A DNA stretch of 64,000 nt from Rutpela maculata (lineage: Eukaryota > Arthropoda > Insecta > Coleoptera > Cerambycidae). The translations under genes were made by a program, and so were the position numbers. The DNA is taken from assembly GCA_936432065.2 (NCBI GenBank), contig OW386289.2:39883538-39947537 (forward strand), given 5' to 3'. Positions 59,084 to 64,000 of this stretch are shown here, in pieces. Below the pieces are notes generated by a model, which saw only the letters and a list, made by a program, of their open reading frames with translations, had not been told where the DNA came from and did not search any database. How positions within the stretch are numbered: the first letter of the stretch is position 1; every line of letters begins with the position of its first letter.

Positions 59084-59545
59084 ATTTGTCAAATTTTCAG
59101 AAAAATGTCACTTTTCAGAAAAATGTCAAATTTTCGAAAAAACGTCAAATTTTCGAAGAAATGTCACTTTTCAGAAAAATGACAAATGTTTGAAAATTGT
59201 CAAATTTTCGGAGTAGTCACTTCAGAAAAATGTCGAATTTTCGAAAAAATGTCAAATTTTCAGAGAAATGTCACTTTTCAGAAAAATGGCAAAAATTCAG
59301 GAAAATGCTCGGGAAAATGTCAAATTTTCGAAAAAACGTCAAATTTTCGAAGAAATGTCACCTTTCAGAAAAATGTCAAATGTTTAAAAATTGTCAAATT
59401 TTCGGAGTAGTCACTTCAAAAAAATGTCAAATTTTCGAAAAAATGTCAAAGTTTCGGAGAAATGTCACTTCAAAAAATGTAAAATTTTCGGAAAAATATC
59501 ACTTTTCAGAAAAATGTCAAATTTTCAGAAATATGTCAAATTTTA
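58508..59545 (+). repeat. Minisatellite, ~18-19-bp unit (array 2, longer)
   Basis: The same unit as array 1, extended by a further ~460 bp beyond the duplicated segment. Several overlapping plus-strand frames (up to 213 codons) result from repeat periodicity. Confidence 0.85.
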
Positions 59546-60714
59546 TTAAATGGACTCAAAGGAAAATTCCCAAAAAATACTACGGGCCCATTTGTGGTAT
59601 AAGTTCTCTGCTAGTGTGTTAAAGCGTGCAGACTGTATGCTGAGTATTTTTGACGTGTCAGGTGCATCGAGAGATTACAAGTTTTTTCGACGTTTATAAA
59701 GCCCACGGATGGTGTGAGAGGTCATCCTGAACCGCTTACAAGCCCTACAAGTGTAAGCAACCTCACCGGAACGCTTTCGGTGAGTTTTTTCCAATAAAAC
59801 TTTAAAAGTGACAGTGACATTATATTTTAAAAACTATTTCCGCTACTTCCGGCATCCCGCCGGAAATTCTTCCGGCAACATAACCTAAAAATAGTACTAC
59901 ATAACCTAAAAACAATTTAAGACATTGGTACCAACCTAAACATTTTTCAAAAACCAAATTCCCCAGAGAAACATTGGAACCAAAAATTTGACAGCTATCA
60001 CTTCCCCGACCGATTTAGTGAAAAATTGGTCGAGGCCAAAAGATAAAACAAAATATACCAACTCAAACTTAAACGATCCACCATGAACACTACCCTGGCT
60101 ACATCTGGCAGGGAAGCTGTCCACCAAGAGTTATATGGTTTTTTCCAAAGATGGCCATCCCTGCCATCCACCCCATTACCAACGAACAGGTTTTTTCGTT
60201 TAGTTGTTTCCCGTATCAATAATCAAAATTATTAAGTGCTCTTGCCTACGAACGTTTTTATAGAATTGTGTTTATTTTTGTATTAATTTTAGGTCCATGT
60301 GGAGTGGACACATTATAATTTTAACCTAGTCTTTAAGCCTGCCTACAGAAGACAGGAGCTACTTTTCTATTTTTCTCCAAGCCAAACCGGACCTACCCCG
60401 TCCAGCCTCACACTCGCCACGGCGGTGTTCACCGTGGTTGTCTGGCTGGCCCGGGGCTACGATCCGATGAAGCATATATTTGTATTAAAAACATTGAATA
60501 AAATATTAATGTTGTGCAGACTATAAATTTAACACTCAAGTTATTAGGTCCAAATCCCAGCGAACGCAAGACCTTTTTTCTGATTTAATACGAAAAAAAT
60601 ATTTCAACTTAATAAATACAATTAAATGAGATCGTTCATATTGTTTAGTGCTCTTTTCGGCTTCAAAGATTCACCGGGTGGGGAGGTTCCAGCCGCTTCC
60701 AGTAGCTGCCGATT
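59546..60714 (+). other. GC-richer unclassified segment
   Basis: Less AT-rich than its surroundings, with direct ctaaaaa(t/c) words around tacataacc (59883-59912), a tttttgtattaattttag acceptor-like site at 60275-60293, and attgaataaaata (polyadenylation-like) at 60493-60505. A 75-codon frame at 60299-60526 has no domain I know. It could be transposon UTR or a spliced transcript end. Unresolved. Confidence 0.3.
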
Positions 60715-60908
60715 TTTTTAAGCTAAAATCGCAATTTTGAAGTCGTTATAACTTAAAAACTAGCAAGCAAAAAATTAGCAGGCCCCCGCACAATATAGAA
60801 ACTTTTCTGTGAAGCATTTACTATTATACTGCCAAAAATGAACGAAATCCGTTCAATATGACATTATTCCGAACTTTTGCATATTTTTTACCTCTAGGTA
60901 CTGTACTA

Positions 60909-61612
60909 CATTGTTTGCGACACTTTCTGGACTATCTTATTGCCGTAGATATAACAGAAATTTTCTCAACTGAAAGTAAAAGGTCCTGTTGGAATATTTT
61001 TTGTGAAAATGCGTTACTAGAGTTCTGGAACTGCAACTGATATAAGTGAAATAAGGTGGCAGTTACAGAAAGAACTCCTACCAGAAAAGCTTTGAAACTT
61101 GCTCTGCTTATTAGGACCCATTTTCAGTCATGGTGTGGAGCCACAGGGCCGTGAAGAGATAATACGGGCCCGGGGGGGAATCCGAAAAAAAAATTTTCAA
61201 CATTTCAAAACCGCCCCCCCCCGGGCTCCTCAAAATGAGCCTGAGCCTGGGAAAAGTTACCCCCGTACCCCCCTTCTCTCTACAGATCTGTAGAGCCGAG
61301 ATATAAAACATTCTAATCGCCGTACACTTAAAATTACGGCCGGTAAAATAATGAAAATGCTCATGTTCTAATAATGTGCTTATTACTATGCTCCAAGTAA
61401 ACCAGAATTTACCCATTGTTCGTATACCTAAAGGAAACGTCGGCCTGTTTTTCCTTCTTGGTGGACTCTATGAATAGGCTGTGTCTCAGATAAATGTGTA
61501 AATGCGAGAACAGGAATGAAAATATTGTCGATTGCCCTGAACAACATACTAAGAGTCTTGACCGATAGGGGTAGTTTAAAGGTCGCCTTTTCACGTATTT
61601 CTTTCTTTCCAG
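60909..61612. other. Sequence without recognised gene; C/G homopolymer runs
   Basis: Homopolymers cgggggggaa (about 61170) and cgcccccccccggg (about 61212) occur near a transposon-like patch. No exon is supported before the acceptor at 61611. Confidence 0.4.
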
Positions 61613-62105
61613 CTTCACCGCGTAAAATGGAATGAGAAGATGTTTTTAGCGTTCTACCAAGCGACTACAGATGAGCGAGACTTAAATAAACACCGATATG
61701 CTGCGTTCTTAAAATCATCCACCAAGCCAAAATCTGATCTAGATACACTGCCATCAACCAAAGGAGCTGCGCAACAACACACTTCCAGAGTTTATTTGCA
61801 GGTATATTAACTGTTTTTTACAAAATTTCTTGCTACTTACAGCGGTTCGCTTACTTACTTACAGATACAGCAATGGCTCAACAACCCCCTACCCCCGAAC
61901 CAGTAGCTCCTGAAGCGATCTTGAACTCCATCTCTTGCCGATGTTCTACTTCTACTGGGTGTGGGGGACGCTGTGGTTGCCGAAAAGCCGGCATTCCATG
62001 CTCAATGGTGTGCGTCACTTGCCATGGTGTGTACGTGTACGAATAGTGCATCATTCGGCGACAATTTGGACGACGACGATGATGATGATTTTGCTGAGTT
62101 TTAAA
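61613..62105 (+). pseudogene. Repeat-associated cysteine-rich (CXC-like) protein, copy 2, with intron
   Basis: Exon 61613-61801 follows a ttctttctttccag acceptor and encodes LHRVKWNEKMFLAFYQATTD, ERDLNKHRYAAFLKSSTKPK and SDLDTLPSTKGAAQQHTSRV plus YLQ, ending in a CAG|GTATAT donor. A 63-bp intron (61802-61864, ending ttacttacag) leads to exon 2: IQQWLNNPLP, a frameshift at a C-run (about 61895), then PEPVAPEAILNSISCRCSTS, TGCGGRCGCRKAGIPCSMVC and VTCHG. A second frameshift (about 62022) leads to a tail with seven Asp residues and FAEF. 'LP.T..AA..H..RVY.Q.Q.WL' plus the cysteine cluster matches the 49.6 kb family. The preserved splice sites suggest it was once a spliced gene. Two frameshifts make it dead. 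Confidence 0.7.
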
Positions 62106-63709
62106 ATAATATTCGCTTATTATTAATAATATAGTTTTTCTGTTACTTTTAAATTCATTTGGTATTAAAATTTCATTTATGTCATTAAACTCGATTTTTT
62201 TTTAATTCGCGATTTTTCCTCTGTATCTCGTAAAGTATTGATCTTACATAAAAAATGAATAGGAACTTATTTGTAGAAAATTTTATTTAGTTTAATTCTG
62301 TATAAAAATACTTTTTCGCTAGAGGTCGTAGTTTTCGAGTTGCTCAAGAAAGACGTGAAAATGGGAACCTTTAAACTCCCCCCCCCCACTTTTAGTATGT
62401 TGTTTAGGGCAGTTCCACCGGCAACTATACAAAAATTGGCCACTACACGAATTACTTTCCCTATTTTTCCTTCGTTGATTGGACTGTGTGACCCAATTTC
62501 AATAGGGAGTATTAATTCTACCATGCATAGTAAGAGTAATTATTATTGAAGGGATGAACTAATGCAAAACCAAATGAATATTCTAAAGAGATGAAACTAA
62601 ATTTCTTAATCTATTGCAGTTAAAAATCGAGCTCTTTCTACAATAATTCCTTTATAAATCGAATTTTTATTAACTTATTATTATTATTATGAGTATTTGA
62701 ATTTTTGTAAGGAAATTTTAAGTGATTAATTGTTTCCGATTTACTTTAAGAAATAATTATTTACTTGCACAAAGATGGGCAAAAGAGAAGAGAAATTTTA
62801 TTGTCTGTAGCTACCACCCTTTAGCTGTGTTCACCAGATTATTATTTTTTAAAGACCTATCGTCGACTGCTAAATTTGTGAACCAAATTTCATAAAAACC
62901 GGTCAAGCGATTCACAAAAAACATTTATAGAGGGCCTTGTTTGGGGGCCAACACTTTCTTGCAACATTTACCGACAAACATAGAAAACAAGAGATACAAA
63001 ACAACTCCTAATCTACAATAACAGAATTTTCCAGCGTTCATATAACTGTACCCGTGACTGAACCTAGTTAGGTACCTCTGGCAATGGTCATTGGCCAAGC
63101 CAGCTGGTTGTTGATACATTGTGATGAGTAATAGCCAAGGTCCTTTGAAATGCACTCAGTCAATATTTTCAATGTTCAATTTACGCTTTACTTCCATTAT
63201 GTATATATAACTCATAAACCTTTACGATACGAATTTATCAAGAATCAATTTATATTCTATTAGTATTAGAGTCGTACTTAATACCTACCTAAAAAAATTA
63301 TGCATATAATGCAGGAAGAGTTACCACAATCATTAATTAAAATTTTACAATATTGAAAGAATTACGGACAAAATAACTTTATCTCGAATATCTTCATTTG
63401 TGTTAGTTCTACTCGAAAATGAGTTATTACGAATTGTAAGGGATAACAAAAGCTACAACTATTATTTAAACAATTTTCTCCATTGTTAATGCTTTACGAT
63501 TTACACCAGCCAGAAAGGAGAAAATTTGTGATGATTCACTGTACTTTCTTGCAATTCTACGCACCAATTATTTATTATATTATATTATTATATTGTTGAT
63601 CATAAAGTTTTCTAAAAATCCTAAAATTTTTGTTTAAACAATTGTTTAAAAATTACAGCAACTGGCACTTTGAAAAATTATGAATATTTTTGTAAATACC
63701 TCTCCTTGC
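62106..63709. other. AT-rich sequence without recognisable gene
   Basis: A C-run sits at 62380-62388. The stretch 62200-62350 (ctcgtaaagtattgatctta, tttcgagttgctcaagaaa) resembles common unclassified insect repeats. No exon. Confidence 0.45.
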
Positions 63710-63924
63710 TTCTGTAATGGGAATGAAAACTATCAGCCACTTTTGTTTCGTTATGAATGTTTTAGAAAAGCACTGACTAGGAATAAATTTAATCTAACAT
63801 CACTATCGCCAACAGAAAAAGCTGCTAAATCACACTCATTCGCATTCCTCACCAGGTCCAGTCATGGTGCGCCGTTCAATTGGATCCTCGAAAATGGACA
63901 TAGAAAGATAAAAACAGCAACATC
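63710..63924 (+). pseudogene. Repeat-associated cysteine-rich family, copy 3 (middle part)
   Basis: The plus strand reads CNGNENYQPLLFRYECFRKA, LTRNKFNLTSLSPTEKAAKS and HSF. After a frameshift it reads RIPHQVQSWCAVQLDPRKWT and then TAG where Trp is expected. 'NKFNL.SL.PTE.AAK.HSFR..HQVQSW....LDP.KW.W' is the central part of the same family as 49.6 and 61.6 kb. The cysteine cluster is missing because a hAT-type end starts at 63925. Confidence 0.65.
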
Positions 63925-64000
63925 CAGGGCCGGCCCTTAGGGAGGCGCGACCGTACCCTGCACGAGAGGGCCATACCCCAGGGAGCGCCACCAGCTAAAT
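63925..64000 (+). mobile_element. Start of a hAT-type element, cut by the window edge
   Basis: CAGGGCCGGCCCTTAGGG then aggcgcgacc resembles the 5' end of hAT elements (compare CAGGGCTGGCTCC at 39995). The second end and TSD lie outside the window. Confidence 0.65.

Larger units (their letters stand above)
54268..60908. mobile_element. 6.6-kb element with terminal inverted repeats
   Basis: Left end (tagtacagtaactagaggtt, ttcggaataatgtcatattg, gcttcacagaaaagtttc, atattgtgcgggggc, then ttttaagttataacgacttc) is mirrored at 60715-60908. The right copy lacks the ggggtggatgccacccc hairpin block of the left. The interior contains inverted and direct sub-repeats (54530-55770), two near-identical 1.9-kb tandem copies, a minisatellite and an unclassified segment (59.6-60.5 kb). 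No transposase is recognised. Confidence 0.65.

Noticed and set aside
56667..59622. Long KCHFSEKCQIF-type open frames (up to 213 codons)
   Set aside because: They are the translation of an 18-19-bp minisatellite and shift frame between arrays.

Overview
The window is eukaryotic and almost certainly from an insect nuclear genome: AT-rich by eye, full of transposon debris, with no bacterial operons and no long intact genes. The only host coding sequence I can support is one 143-bp exon on the minus strand (34849-34991), flanked by canonical splice sites. It encodes the start of a cold-shock domain of insect LIN-28 type. The rest is probably intron or flank of that gene, filled with repeats. I cannot fix the insect order; a large repeat-rich genome such as a leaf beetle's would fit, but that is a guess.

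Layout. 1-9 kb: AT-rich sequence, a ~130-bp tandem repeat, and a foldback element (2.5-4.0 kb) containing a LINE reverse-transcriptase relic. 8-16 kb: copies of a hammerhead-ribozyme repeat family and several GC-rich hairpins. 19-23 kb: two large inverted-repeat elements, the second with a transposon ORF relic. 23.4 kb: a TA-flanked MITE. 24.8-25.1 kb: a (TA)n tract and a 200-N gap. 28.3-30.0 kb: a 1.7-kb near-palindrome with 13-bp target-site duplications and a hammerhead ribozyme in each arm. 33.6-34.2 kb: a second LINE relic. 34.85 kb: the lin-28 exon. 35.3-37.4 kb: a foldback hAT-like element with 8-bp TSD and transposon-protein relics in both arms. 37.8-38.4 kb: a Helitron remnant with a helicase C-terminus and a four-unit heat-shock element. 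40.0-41.3 kb: a hAT-type element with perfect 8-bp TSD. 42.3 kb: a DUF4817/HTH relic. 43.8-50.9 kb: four consecutive foldback elements. 54.3-60.9 kb: a 6.6-kb element with terminal inverted repeats, a 1.9-kb tandem duplication and a minisatellite. 61.6-64 kb: two more relics of the cysteine-rich protein also found at 49.6 kb, the last cut by the start of a hAT-type element.

The strongest unusual signal is the hammerhead-ribozyme family. Its catalytic core is complete in two copies, and a third copy keeps a compensatory base-pair change. The combination of ribozyme, inverted arms, variable-length TSD, A-rich end and 5' truncation resembles what is known of Penelope-like retroelements and retrozymes. 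The second theme is the large number of foldback elements, many of which carry decayed protein-coding fragments.
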